Source: Anaeramoeba flamelloides (taxonomy: Eukaryota > Metamonada > Anaeramoebidae). Taken from it: 64,000 nt of DNA. The notes beneath the pieces are model-generated. The model worked only from the letters and a program-made list of their open reading frames with translations. It made no database searches and was not told the origin of the DNA. The stretch covers positions 4,898,001 to 4,962,000 of the forward strand of contig JANTQA010000029.1 in NCBI GenBank assembly GCA_027625915.1, written 5' to 3'. Positions 45,801 through 55,490 of this stretch are shown here, piece after piece. The first letter of the stretch is position 1. Each line of letters starts with the position of its first letter. Both the position numbers and the translations under genes were made by a program.

Positions 45801-48405
45801 TTTGAATTTATTTTTTAACTTTTTTTGTTTCAAGTTTGCTTCTTGAAAATTTTAAACAAAAGGAATTAAAAAAATTGATAAGATGATTTACGGATGTTCC
45901 TTTTCAAATAAAAAAGTTTAATTGAAAGTTTCAATTTAATTTTTTTAGCAAAAAGAGTAATTGACAAAATTCATTAATAAAAAAAAACCGTTTAAATTCT
46001 ATTATATATTTAATTAAATCGTTCTTTTCTCATAATTCTTATTTTTTTCAAAAAAGGGTATTAAATTCGTTCTCAAATAAATTTTTTATTGTAAATTTTG
46101 AAAAAAAAAAAAATCATAAAAAAGGTAAAAAATCCATTAAAAAAAACCTTTCAATTTATGATAAAAATTTATTCATTGATTTTGAATTTGTTTTGCTGTT
46201 TACAAAATCAAAAAAACTTCACTTTTCAATAACTAAAAAAAAATGCAAAACACTTTTAAATCAAAAAAGGTATTTTAATTGAAAAAAAAGTAATTAAAAA
46301 AAAAAAACAAACAGCAAATTGAATTTCAAAATATTCTTTTCAACAATTATTTAATTTTCAACATTCCCCCTTTACTATTCCACAAGTCAACCATTTATAT
46401 TTTTTTGAAACAATTTGGTATATTCCAATCTCATTTTTATCTTTTTTCAAAACAGTTTTTTGTTTCTCTAAGAGACCTTTTCTTCAATTTATTTTTCCAA
46501 ATTATTATCAATTTGGAATAAAGTGAAGACAATTGGTAAACTATGAATAATTACCCAAAGCTTAAACCAAAAAAATATCGCGATTTATCTTGAATGGATA
46601 TTTTGCAACTGGTTTTTAAAATCTCGTATTATTACTTTATAAACTCAAATGTAAATTTTTTTTTTTAGAAACTAAATTTAGTTTCAAATACTTATAATGG
46701 TTGTGTCGATTCCAGACGCTCTTTGAATTAGAAGTTATTTATTTAGTCACTTTAAAATTCGCCCATTGCCAGATTAAATGATTCTTTCATTTTTTATCTT
46801 AAGTGTAACAATAAAATTGAAAATTTTTTACATAGTATTTTTTTATATTGTTTTATAAGTATTTATTTTTTCTATTGTGGATATATTGTGAATGATAAAC
46901 AAGTGTTAACAGTTTGATCAGTTAATAATATAATTTTAGTATTTCCCTTAAGGTATTTGTTTGATCAATATATTTGAAAATAATTCCTTAAATAACAAAA
47001 ACGTTTTATTTATTTGTTTGGAGAAAGAAGTAATTTTAGAAAATTTTATCAAACTAAAAAAAAGAGAGAGAAGAAAAATAATTAAAATATTATAAAAAAT
47101 AATAATATCGTTTTCATGTTCAAATTAAAAAAAAATAGTCGTTATCTTTTCCAGAGTTGAAAAGAATTGAGAAAAATCTTTGATTTTACTCCATTCTTTT
47201 GAATTCTGGAAGCCCCATGCCACTCTACGACACTGTTCATTAGGTTTTCCAGAATTTGAAAGAATTAAGTAAAATCCTTGATTTTAAGTAAAAGCTTTGA
47301 ATTCTAGAAAAGCACCATTAGGTTTTTTTTAATTTGAGAAATTAACAAAAACCGCCGTTAGGTTTTTTGAGGTTTTCTATTTTATTCGTGAAGTGTTCTA
47401 GGTTTTTTTTACTTTAGAAATAAACCGAAAATTTATTAAAATTTTCTGTTTATTTCTAAAGTAAAAAAAAACCTAACGAAAATCTATTGATTTTCCAAAT
47501 AAATAGAAAACCACAAAAAAACCTAACGAAAATCAATAGATTTTGTAAATAAAACAGAAAACCTGAAGAAAACCTAGGCCTTTGGCGGCACTTTTGGGTT
47601 CCTAATTTTTTTTTTCATTCTGGAAAAGCGCCGTTAGGTTTTTTTTACTTTTTGTAATAAAAAGAAAATTTATAAAAATTTTCTTTTCATTTCAAAAATT
47701 AAAAAAAACCTAGGCACTCTATGGCACTTTCGTTAGGTTTTCCAGAATTTAAAAGAATAGGGTAAAATCTATATGAATGTACTCTATTCTTTCGGATTGT
47801 GGAAAACCTAGGCACTCTACGGCGCATGACGTCACTCTACGTAACTCCACGGTACTTGACGGTAAGTAACCAAAATTCACAGGGGGGCAAAACCCCGATA
47901 AAAAGATAATCAATACAGATAAAAATTCCACAATCTGTGATTAAATAACAAAAACATTTCATTTTCCTTTAATGTTTTTTAAAATAAAAACAAAGGATCT
48001 TATAAATTAAAAATCAGATCAATGCACAATATATTTAAACTAAACTTTATTGATTTTTTTATATCCAATGTATTTTCTATTGGTGTTTTTACTTGAACTG
48101 ATCCTTTTTTTTTAGCACTAATTTGATTTGGGTTTTTATTATTTTTATGTATCTATATATTTGTTCATTTTTTTTTTTTTTCATTTCAGCAGCTACACAA
48201 TAATTTGAAAAATGATAAAAAATGATTTAGAAAAACTATTAATTTCAGATCATACTGATTTACTTAATTTTTTGTTTTTTTTTCTTTTTAATAACAACTG
48301 TTTATAAATATTAATTCTTTAATTTATTTTACCTTATTAATTAAACAGGGCGATGGTTTATATGAAGGGTTGACATGGATTAAAGACGCACTATTTTTAA
48401 AATAA
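42892..48405 (+). CDS. ARF-family small GTPase
   Basis: Six exons (42892-42936, 43134-43215, 43367-43417, 43582-43614, 43789-44042, 48349-48405) give 173 aa, with in-phase GT-AG junctions. The product has the P-loop GLDAAGKT (17-24), switch I PTVGFNVET (40-48), switch II DVGGQDKIR (60-68, catalytic Gln64), NKQD (119-122) and CAISGDGLYEGLTW (152-165). It is therefore an ARF or close ARL GTPase that recruits coats and effectors to membranes. Gly2 (MGNCCS) is a myristoylation site, and Cys4/Cys5 could be palmitoylated. The segment between Gly2 and the P-loop is about seven residues shorter than in ARF1, so the amphipathic helix is nearly absent. The final intron of 4.3 kb is far longer than the others (about 150-200 bases). 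Confidence 0.92.
44472..45424. mobile_element. Fold-back element with 130-bp inverted ends
   Basis: Arms at 44472-44606 and 45300-45424 are inverted copies at high identity. From the outside in they read AACTAAACTCTTTTTCAAAC, then CACACCTCTCAAATCA, then TTTGATTGTTAATAAGATAA. A third partial copy of the outer word lies inside at about 44705. The 690-bp core has no recognisable gene; a 63-codon frame at 44975 is not convincing. Confidence 0.7.
46650..46815. repeat. Third copy of the 167-bp repeat
   Basis: Aligns with the tandem units at 17582-17930 through TTTTTTAGAAACTAAAT, TTCAAATACTT, ACGCTCTTTGAATTAGAAG, TAGTCACTTTAAAATTC and AGTGTAACAATAAA. It is more diverged than those two are from each other. 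Confidence 0.65.
47003..47940 (-). mobile_element. Short retroelement with 15-bp target duplication, carrying a hairpin array
   Basis: TTAAATAACAAAAAC is found immediately left (46988-47002) and immediately right (47941-47955), a duplication length typical of LINE/SINE insertion. Read antisense, the element starts TCACAGATTGTGGAATTTTT and ends in an ATAAATAAAA-type tail, so it was inserted antisense to the ARF gene. Its two ends (47003-47140 and 47869-47940) match the ends of a compact copy at 55273-55490, which lacks the 725-bp internal array. It has no open frame, so it would depend on a LINE. Confidence 0.7.
47145..47868. repeat. Largest palindromic-module array
   Basis: This holds at least two module A hairpins, one of them near-perfect at about 47397-47477 (arms AGGTTTTTTTTACTTTAGAA). 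Three module B hairpins are present, the clearest at 47735-47810, with arms GGTTTTCCAGAATTTAAAAG and a loop near 47770. AACCTAACGAAAATC direct repeats and a terminal run of CACTCTACG-type spacers (47810-47865) complete it. Some arms still pair over 35 bases with few mismatches. Confidence 0.78.
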
Positions 48406-49023
48406 TTCTCAATTTTTTACTTATTATTGTTTACTTTCTATTTAATAATTTTTGATATAAATTAATAATAATAATGATAAATTGATTAAAGAAATCTTTT
48501 TCTTGAATTTTTTCAAAATAAATATTTGTCTCTTATTATATATTTTCAAAATCTATGATATTTTTTTCAAACAATTTAATAAAAAAATATTTTTCTTAAT
48601 GGAACTCTCTATTTTGATTCATATACTTGAAGGGTCTGGAAATACTGGAATGGCATTTTCCTTTGAGGCATCTTAAATAATGCAATGCTGTTAATAAACT
48701 ATTTTATTCATTAAATTAAATAATATTATACTATTAAAGAAGCTTTATATCTGAAATATTAATGATTTGATTTTTTTTTTTTTTTTTTTTTTTATCACTC
48801 TAATTAATCCCCCCCCTCTCTTTTAATTCTTCTTTATATAGGTATATACTTCATTCAATTTTAATTTATAGATTTAAAGTGAATATAATGTTTTATTTAA
48901 AAAAAAATGTAGTTGTGAAAAACATGATATTATTTCCATGGACTAATGACTTGAAAACTTTGATTTTTAATATAATACAAAAATCGTTCGTTCTATTTTT
49001 TAAAAAGTTTAAAAATACTGTTG

Positions 49024-49590
49024 ATTTATTTGGAGAAGGGGGTAATTAAAGAAAATTTTATCAAATAAAAAAAAAGGAGAAGAAGAAAAATAATTAAAAT
49101 ATTTATCAAAATAATAATATCATTTGTATAACCAAATTAAAAGCTAACCACTGGATAAATTAATAAATAAGGGTGTAATTTTTCATTTTAAAGTTATTTA
49201 AGTAAATAAAAACATAGAATTTTTTATATAGATTCATAACACATTTTTTTCAAGTTTTAAGAAATAAACCGAAAATTTTAGAAATTTTCTTTTTATTTCA
49301 AAAATTAAAAAAAACATAGGCACTCATCATTATTTTTTTGCATAATGTTTAATAATTGTGCTAAAATTGAAGATTTTTGTTTTAACACTGAAAACTCTAA
49401 GAAAACCACCGTTGGGTTTTTTTTTTACTTTTAGAAAATAAAAAGAAAATTATTAAAATTTTATATTTGTTTCCAAAAATAATTAAATTTGCTGTTAGAT
49501 TTTCCAGAATCTGTACGAATTGGGTAAAATACTTGATTTTAAGTGAAAGGTTAGGAATTCTGGAAAACTACTATTTGGTTTTCTTGGCGT
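49024..49590. repeat. Retroelement end plus palindromic-module cluster
   Basis: Bases 49024-49140 match the left end of the retroelement at 47003 (TTTATTTGGAGAA, GAAAATTTTATCAAAT, GGAGAAGAAGAAAAATAATT). Module A copies follow at about 49250-49320 and 49405-49490, and a module B at about 49492-49570 (GTTAGATTTTCCAGAATC, then GAATTCTGGAAAAC). The right end of the retroelement was not clearly found. Confidence 0.6.
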
Positions 49591-50429
49591 TTCGAAATTA
49601 AAATAAAAAAAACTTCTTGGGATTTTCTTATATAATTTCTGTTGACCCTAAAAAACTATTGATTTTTAGAAAAAAAAAAACACCCAGAAAATCGTGGTTA
49701 ACTTTTTCGGGATTTAAAAGGATAGAATTCTTTTTTAAATAAGAAACAATACACACAGATATTCGAAAAGATTTTTATTTGATGACACTACACAATACTA
49801 GATAACAAAATCAGTGATGGGGATAAAAATCCTCAAAAAAAAAAAAAAAAAAAGTATCCTTAATAAATAAATTTAATAAAACCAGTGGTTAATTGTTTAA
49901 AAGGGATAATATCATAACTATTGGGTCTATTGCCCAAAATTTAAATGTGTCACTTTTTTATGGGTGGTGGCTTATTTTGTATTTAGGGTTCTTTGGGTAT
50001 CAATAGTATAATCGTTTTAGAAATATTGTATTATAATTAAGCACTCTTTTGTCATTGGTAATAATTTTATAAAAAAAAAAATCAAATGTATTGAAGTGGT
50101 ATTATTATAATTTTAAACTTTTATACTTTTTTTCTTTTCTAAATTATAATCAGTGGGTCGTTCAATTGTCTAGGTACGTAAAAAATAATGACAAGATAAG
50201 AAATGTAAAAAAAAAAAAAAAAGTAATTTCATTAGATTATTATACTTGAAACTGCAATTTTACCTGTTAAGATTCATTTTGAATACAAAGTCCAAATACT
50301 CAAATATCCAGCCAAAATAATTATCTATAATAAATAAATAAGGTAGAATAGTTTTTTTTTGATTGAGAAAAAAGTGAATAATTGCCTACTAAAAAAAAAA
50401 ATAAAAGTTCTTTGTACCATTAGAGTCAA

Positions 50430-51268
50430 ATAAAAAACTGGAAATTTTTTAAATACAGGAGGAAATTCCATTTTTATGATGAGTTGAAAATGCCAGTAAA
50501 TAGTCACCAATATACCGATTTTAGTGATTAATATACAAATTACCCAGCAACCATTAATCGTTTTTATTGTAGGTTTGATTATATGTCCAAATCTGTCAAT
50601 TTTGACCCTTAGTAAATACAATTATTGAAACAATCCGAAATTTAAGTAAATTAATAAAGAAAAAATGATTGCAAACAAAAATCGGTTTGATGTGAACATA
50701 CCTTGTATAAATTCGAAATTTATTTGAAAATGTCAACTATGGGATTTCTTTTGCTTTTACATTGATCAAATTAGATTTTTATTTGCTTTAGATCTATTTT
50801 TTTTTTTTAATAATTTTTTCAAAATTTGAAATTCCAATTGAAAAAATAGTGAAGATTTATTTTTTAATTACAAGATGGTTATCTTAATTTAATATAGATT
50901 CACAATAATCAAATTATTTCTCAGCTCTAAATCAATTGAAATATTTTAAATTGAAAAAAATTATTTTTATTTTCAAATTTATCCTCAAAATTTGATTTTC
51001 ATTTTCTGTCATTTTTTCTCTTTTCATATTTTAAATTGGGATTTTTTTGATTTCTGCACTTACCAAAAGGTTAAAATTAATAAATTATGAATATATAATT
51101 GATTCCACAATAAGAACGATTAATGGTTGCTGGGTAATTTGTATATTAATCTCTAAAATGGGTATATTGATGACTATTTACTAGTATTTTCAATTGATCA
51201 GAACAATATAATTTCCTTATGTTTCTAAAAATTCCAGGATTTTTGATTTGAAAGTTATTCTCAAAAAA
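50430..51268. mobile_element. Long fold-back element
   Basis: Inverted arms (about 50430-50572 and 51110-51268) share GTAAATAGTCAYCAATATAC, ATTTTAG-GATTAATATACAA and ATTACCCAGCAACCATTAAT. Arm identity is high for about 110 bases and falls off outwards. The 540-bp centre has no gene. Confidence 0.75.
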
Positions 51269-51347
51269 AAAAAAAAAAAACAATTTATATGTTCCTATCC
51301 TTTAAACATAATATTATTTTTTTTTTTTTTTCTTAACTAATGCTCTC

Positions 51348-51575
51348 TATACTATTTGTTTTAAAATAAATGTAACAAATTTTTCATTCAGCTTTCCAAA
51401 AAAAGATTTTAATAATCATGTTACATGTCGAACGTTTATTTCCTTAAAATCAGCTTAAATAATTAATTTCCCTCTGAGAATTGGGACGTTTGATGTTTGA
51501 TATTAATTATTGAGAGGTGTGTTTTTGGAAAGCTAAATGAAAATTTGGATCTTTTTATTTTGCAATTAACAGTAT
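51348..51575. mobile_element. MITE, TTTTCATTCAGCTTTCC family, copy 4
   Basis: The best-preserved copy. The left end is ATACTATTTGTTTTAAAAT then TTTTTCATTCAGCTTTCC, and the right end is TTTGGAAAGCTAAATGAAAA then TTTTGCAATTAACAGTAT. The inverted ends therefore extend over about 50 bases with gaps. Confidence 0.7.
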
Positions 51576-52043
51576 ATCAAAAAAAGTTAGACTAAAGATG
51601 AATTTACTATGCCAATTATTTTATAAAAATTTCTAAAAAAGATCAATACAACTTTGATAATACGAGATTATTCATGTAGGAATAACATTATACAAATTTG
51701 TTTTTGAAATTTCAAGCTTAAATTCGATTTTTAATTTTAATTTTTGGACATTTTACTACACTTAAAGAAATAGCTATTACAAAATTACTTGAATATAACC
51801 AGATTGAAAAAACATTTTTCTTAAAAAATGTAAAATAAGTAGGATGGTGCAAAAAAATACAAAACTAATAAAAAAATCTTAATAATGATATTTTTAAACA
51901 AATTTTATTTTTAAAAAAATAATTAACAAAAAGATAATGGAAGTGTGCTTAAAGGTATTTAACATCCATTACGATCAATTGTGTGTTTGTTTTAGGAAAA
52001 AATAATACAAAACTGTAAAAAAAAAAAATAAAAAAGCAAATTT

Positions 52044-52927
52044 CTAAATATTTATTGCAAAAACTACTTGATATCTGGAATAATTCGCAATTTTGTGGTA
52101 TCCAACCTTTTTAAAGAATTCCTCGACACCTCTTTGTGAGCTTTTGTATACACGTAAATAGTCTTTTTTTGAGTTTGAAACTTTTGTTAAATTTGAAAAA
52201 ATTGTAAATAGTCTTTTGCTGATAATCACTTTCTTTGGTTTTTCTTCGGGGAGGGTGTGCAAAATAAGATCTGCAAACCCAGTTTTCCAGCCAAGAATTA
52301 AATTATTGTCGTATCTATAAAAGCACTCAAGACGAGAAGACCAAGTAGGCCGAGGTTTTGTATGTAAAAATTGATTTAATTCCTCAAAGGAAAGTGTTTT
52401 TTCTTGCCGTTTTTGGTTCTCAGCGACGCGGGTTGTTTGTGGGGATGCTTTTTCTTCAATGTTCTTGGTGTTTGAAAGTTTTTTTTTGGGTATTTTCAAT
52501 TTGATCGTTTTTTTTTTTTTTTTTGAGTATTTCTGATTTTTTTTGTATATCTTTCATTTGGATGTGTTTCGACAACTTTTTTGGGCTCCTCTTTCTGTTT
52601 TTCTTGTTCGTTATGTTTTTGAAACTTGTAATTTCCAGGTTTTCCAACAGCTCCTTCGTTTCTTGTTAGATTTGTTACCTTGAGGCATTCAGAAGTTAAC
52701 CCTTCTTGGCTTTCGTTCTGGGTGCTGCTGTAGTGTTGCCCCGGGTAATTGAATTGGTAATTGCCATAGAAGGGGATAAATGGTATGTAAACTGGGTATT
52801 GCCGAGAGATATTCTGAAATCTATTTTCAAAGAGACATTTTTCTTTAAGTGAAACCAATGCCAAGCTAACTTCCATAATTAATGGATCGTCTTCGTTTTT
52901 TAACTTTGTTGGGGTTTTTAAGTTCAT
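52044..52927 (-). CDS. Protein of unknown function, split by a poly(A) tract
   Basis: The antisense frame from the ATG at 52927 gives 143 codons, then leaves frame at a run of about 17 A (52508-52524). The adjoining frame continues for about 150 codons to the stop at 52044. Both halves have gene-like composition (Trp, Cys, Gly and Pro codons), and no ATG begins the second half, so this is most simply one gene of about 295 codons. A change of one base in the A tract connects the frames. The N-terminal half has a Tyr/Pro/Phe-rich patch (PVYIPFIPFYGNYQF). The middle is Lys/Glu-rich. The C-terminal 115 residues look folded (RPTWSSRLECFYRYD, LILGWKTGFADLIL, VEEFFKKVGYHKI). I do not recognise a family. 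An intron covering the tract is an alternative explanation. Confidence 0.6.
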
Positions 52928-55059
52928 TCTTGGATTTTGTTATAGTTTGAGATCGGATAATAAGGTAAAAAAAAAAATTAAAGAAAGAATTTATTTTCAA
53001 ACAATGAAAAAATAAAGTGAAAAAAAAATAAAAAATAGATCACAAGATTATTGTGAAGAGTAAATTTGCAAAGGTAAGAACTCAGAAGTTTGTCAATTAC
53101 ACTTGTTGATATTTTTACTGAAAAATTAAATAATTTTCAAACCTTAGTTGTCAAGAAACATTATCTTCATTTTTTTTTCACTAAAGATCCAAGGAATTGA
53201 AGTGCCCCTTGCAGCCAAACAGAGTTTGGTTATATCAGGATCCTAAAGTGTAAAATTTTTTACAATTTCTTGTCACTTTTATTTTGATTTGAGTAAAGGT
53301 ATGAACTGGGTTGTATTACCATTTTTGAACGTGATCAAATGGGTCTATTTCAACAAAAATCCTAATTTTTCATTAATTCAGAAATAGTTCCAATATCAGA
53401 AAGGAAAGCTATTTAATGATGAAAAGGCAAATATTTTTTAAAGTTTATGTCACAATTTTAAAGTTTTTCTTTCTTTGTTGGATGTATTATTTTACACTTA
53501 ATCTAAAAATGTTTTAAAAATAAATTTTACAAAATAAAAAACAATTCGTTTTGAACCATCCCTCGGTTGTGTTCTTGGCCGTTGTTTTTGATTTCCTCCA
53601 AATTATAAGAAAAGTCTTAAATTTCATCCTTTTTTTGTTTTGTCAATTCTTCATTGATAAGATTCAAAAATTTGTATACTTCTTTGAAAAGCCTTTTTGG
53701 GTTGACCTTCCGATCTCCAAAATCTCGAAAAAATTCTTAAAATTATTTTCAAATTGTGTAGAATTACTTCGAAAATTTTACATGCATTATTACAACTTTA
53801 TGGAAGATGAACAATAATTTAACACACAAAAAGTTCTTTAGATGATAAATGGGAACCTAATTATGATTTATTTTGGAAATTACACCAATTCAGAATTTGA
53901 AAGCAATTTTGAAAAAAAATAAAGAACATTCTTTTCCACTTGGACATATAAGATTTTATAAAAAATAAAAAAACAAATTTACAGTATTTCGCTATTTAGT
54001 TGTACACTTTCTCTTTGAGGGGTTGTCACCAAAAATTTCTAATTATTGGAAAAGTTACTTTTTTTAAGGTTGACATCTCGATAATGTATTCATATTTCAG
54101 GAATATTTCGAATTATTTAAGACACAAACTTGTGACAAAATGTTCACAAATCAGAAATGAAATCCGATTATTAACTTTGAATAAATAAGGAACTTTTTTC
54201 TTATTTTGGGTAAAGACTTGGCAAAAACCAGATTAGATATTCTCAGACAAATTTTAAATAACAAAACAACGTCCCTTTAAGGGGACTATTGGAGACATTA
54301 ATTAAAACCACACTGATCATTCAGATGAACAATGGAAGGGAATACTGATTCATAAAAAAACAATTCAGTCAAAGTGAAATAACCCAACATTTCCCTTCTT
54401 ATGCTTGGAGATAGAGTGAGTATTCTCAATATTTTTGTAGGACTTGATTTGAAATCTTTATTATTTTCGTTAGAATATGGAGGATCCTTGGAATTGGTGC
54501 GAGACTATTACTGGGTCATTAAGATTTCAATTACTTTCAAGATATTCTTATTAAAAACAATAAGATTTTTTATTAGGGTATTTGAAACGATGATGAACAC
54601 TACACCACTTACTGAGAAGTGTTAATTTACAAGATACAGTTGATTTGGAAGTAACTTTACGAAAACAAAAGAACGAGGTAAAAAAATTACAAATAAACAA
54701 CGGAGTACAGATAAAAGGATTTATCCACTCAAAGAATTTATTTTTCTTTCATTTTTTATTTATTTTTTTTAAAATACCCCTTTCAATGTAAAAATTAACC
54801 CCTTGACTTAACAGGCTTTTAATAACATTTAGTCCACAAAAAAGACCAAATTTACAATAAAAATTTCGATCTGAGGAAAAAATAAGTTAAAAAATAAAAA
54901 TTCACAAAAAAATCTGCCTTATTTACGAATATTTAGTGTATTAACTTAAATTCAAAGTTTCCCAATTAAAAATGATACAAACAATAAATTAATCCCCCCC
55001 CCTTTTTTTTTTTTATTTCAGCCCCACCAATATACTTTTTTGGTTAAGTTAATGAATTG

Positions 55060-55272
55060 GTTTATTGTTTATTAATATTTGTTGTTAAATAAATATATAA
55101 AACTTTTCATTCAACTTTCCAAAAAAAGATTTTTGAAATCATCTAAACTTTCAGATTTTTAATATCGAAAGATGTATAAATTATCATTTTAATTTTTAGA
55201 ATTGGGACTTTTGATGATTTTTTTTAATTCTTAGTCAGTGATTTTTTGGGAAGACAAATGAAAATTTTGATC
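55060..55272. mobile_element. MITE, TTTTCATTCAGCTTTCC family, copy 5, interrupted
   Basis: The left end is CTTTTCATTCAACTTTCC and the right end is GGGAAGACAAATGAAAA then TTGATC. There it is broken by the retroelement starting at 55273. GATCTTTTTATTTTACAATC, the expected outer part of the MITE, reappears at about 55683. Confidence 0.6.
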
Positions 55273-55490
55273 TTTTATTTATTTATTTAGAGAAAGGAGT
55301 TATTAAATAAAATTTATCTAATTAAAAAAAGAGAAGAAGAAAATTAATTAATATCTATATAAAAAATAATACTATGACTTTTATGACCAAATAGAAATTA
55401 TCGCTGCTCTGGATAAACAATGGCAGCAAAAACCCAATAGAAAAATTATCGATAATAGATAAAAATTCCACAAACTGTGATTAATAATTG
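55273..55490 (-). mobile_element. Compact copy of the short retroelement, without array
   Basis: Left end TTTTATTTATTTATTTAGAG then AAGGAGTTATTAAATAAAAT; right end GATAAAAATTCCACAAACTG then TGA. It matches both ends of 47003-47940 but has only about 100 bases between them. It appears to have landed in MITE copy 5. The exact right limit is uncertain, because the MITE resumes about 190 bases further on. Confidence 0.55.

Larger units (their letters stand above)
44043..48348 (+). other. Giant 4.3-kb intron 5 of the ARF gene
   Basis: The donor is AGT|GTAAGT and the acceptor is TTAAACAG|GGCGATGG. The flanking codons join as C-A-I-S then G-D-G-L-Y-E-G, exactly as in ARF proteins. The intron holds a fold-back repeat (44472-45424), a copy of the 167-bp repeat (46650-46815) and a short retroelement carrying a hairpin-module array (47003-47940). 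No gene is visible inside it. Confidence 0.88.
48406..52043. other. Non-coding region downstream of the ARF gene
   Basis: No gene was found. Contents: a module cluster with a retroelement end (49024-49590), a long fold-back (50430-51268) and a MITE copy (51348-51575). A 98-codon antisense frame at 50325-50621 lies within the fold-back arm and is not a gene. Confidence 0.5.

Noticed and set aside
50325-50621. Antisense frame of 98 codons
   Set aside because: It overlaps the arm of a fold-back repeat, and the matching arm at 51.1-51.2 kb does not keep the frame.
53551-53817. 88-codon frame with slightly richer composition
   Set aside because: No ATG at the start, no recognisable family, and the reverse strand looks equally plausible, so there is not enough to call a gene.
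54271-54286. Palindrome GTCCCTTTAAGGGGAC considered as an RNA stem or regulatory site
   Set aside because: Too short and isolated; no RNA family or neighbouring structure supports it.
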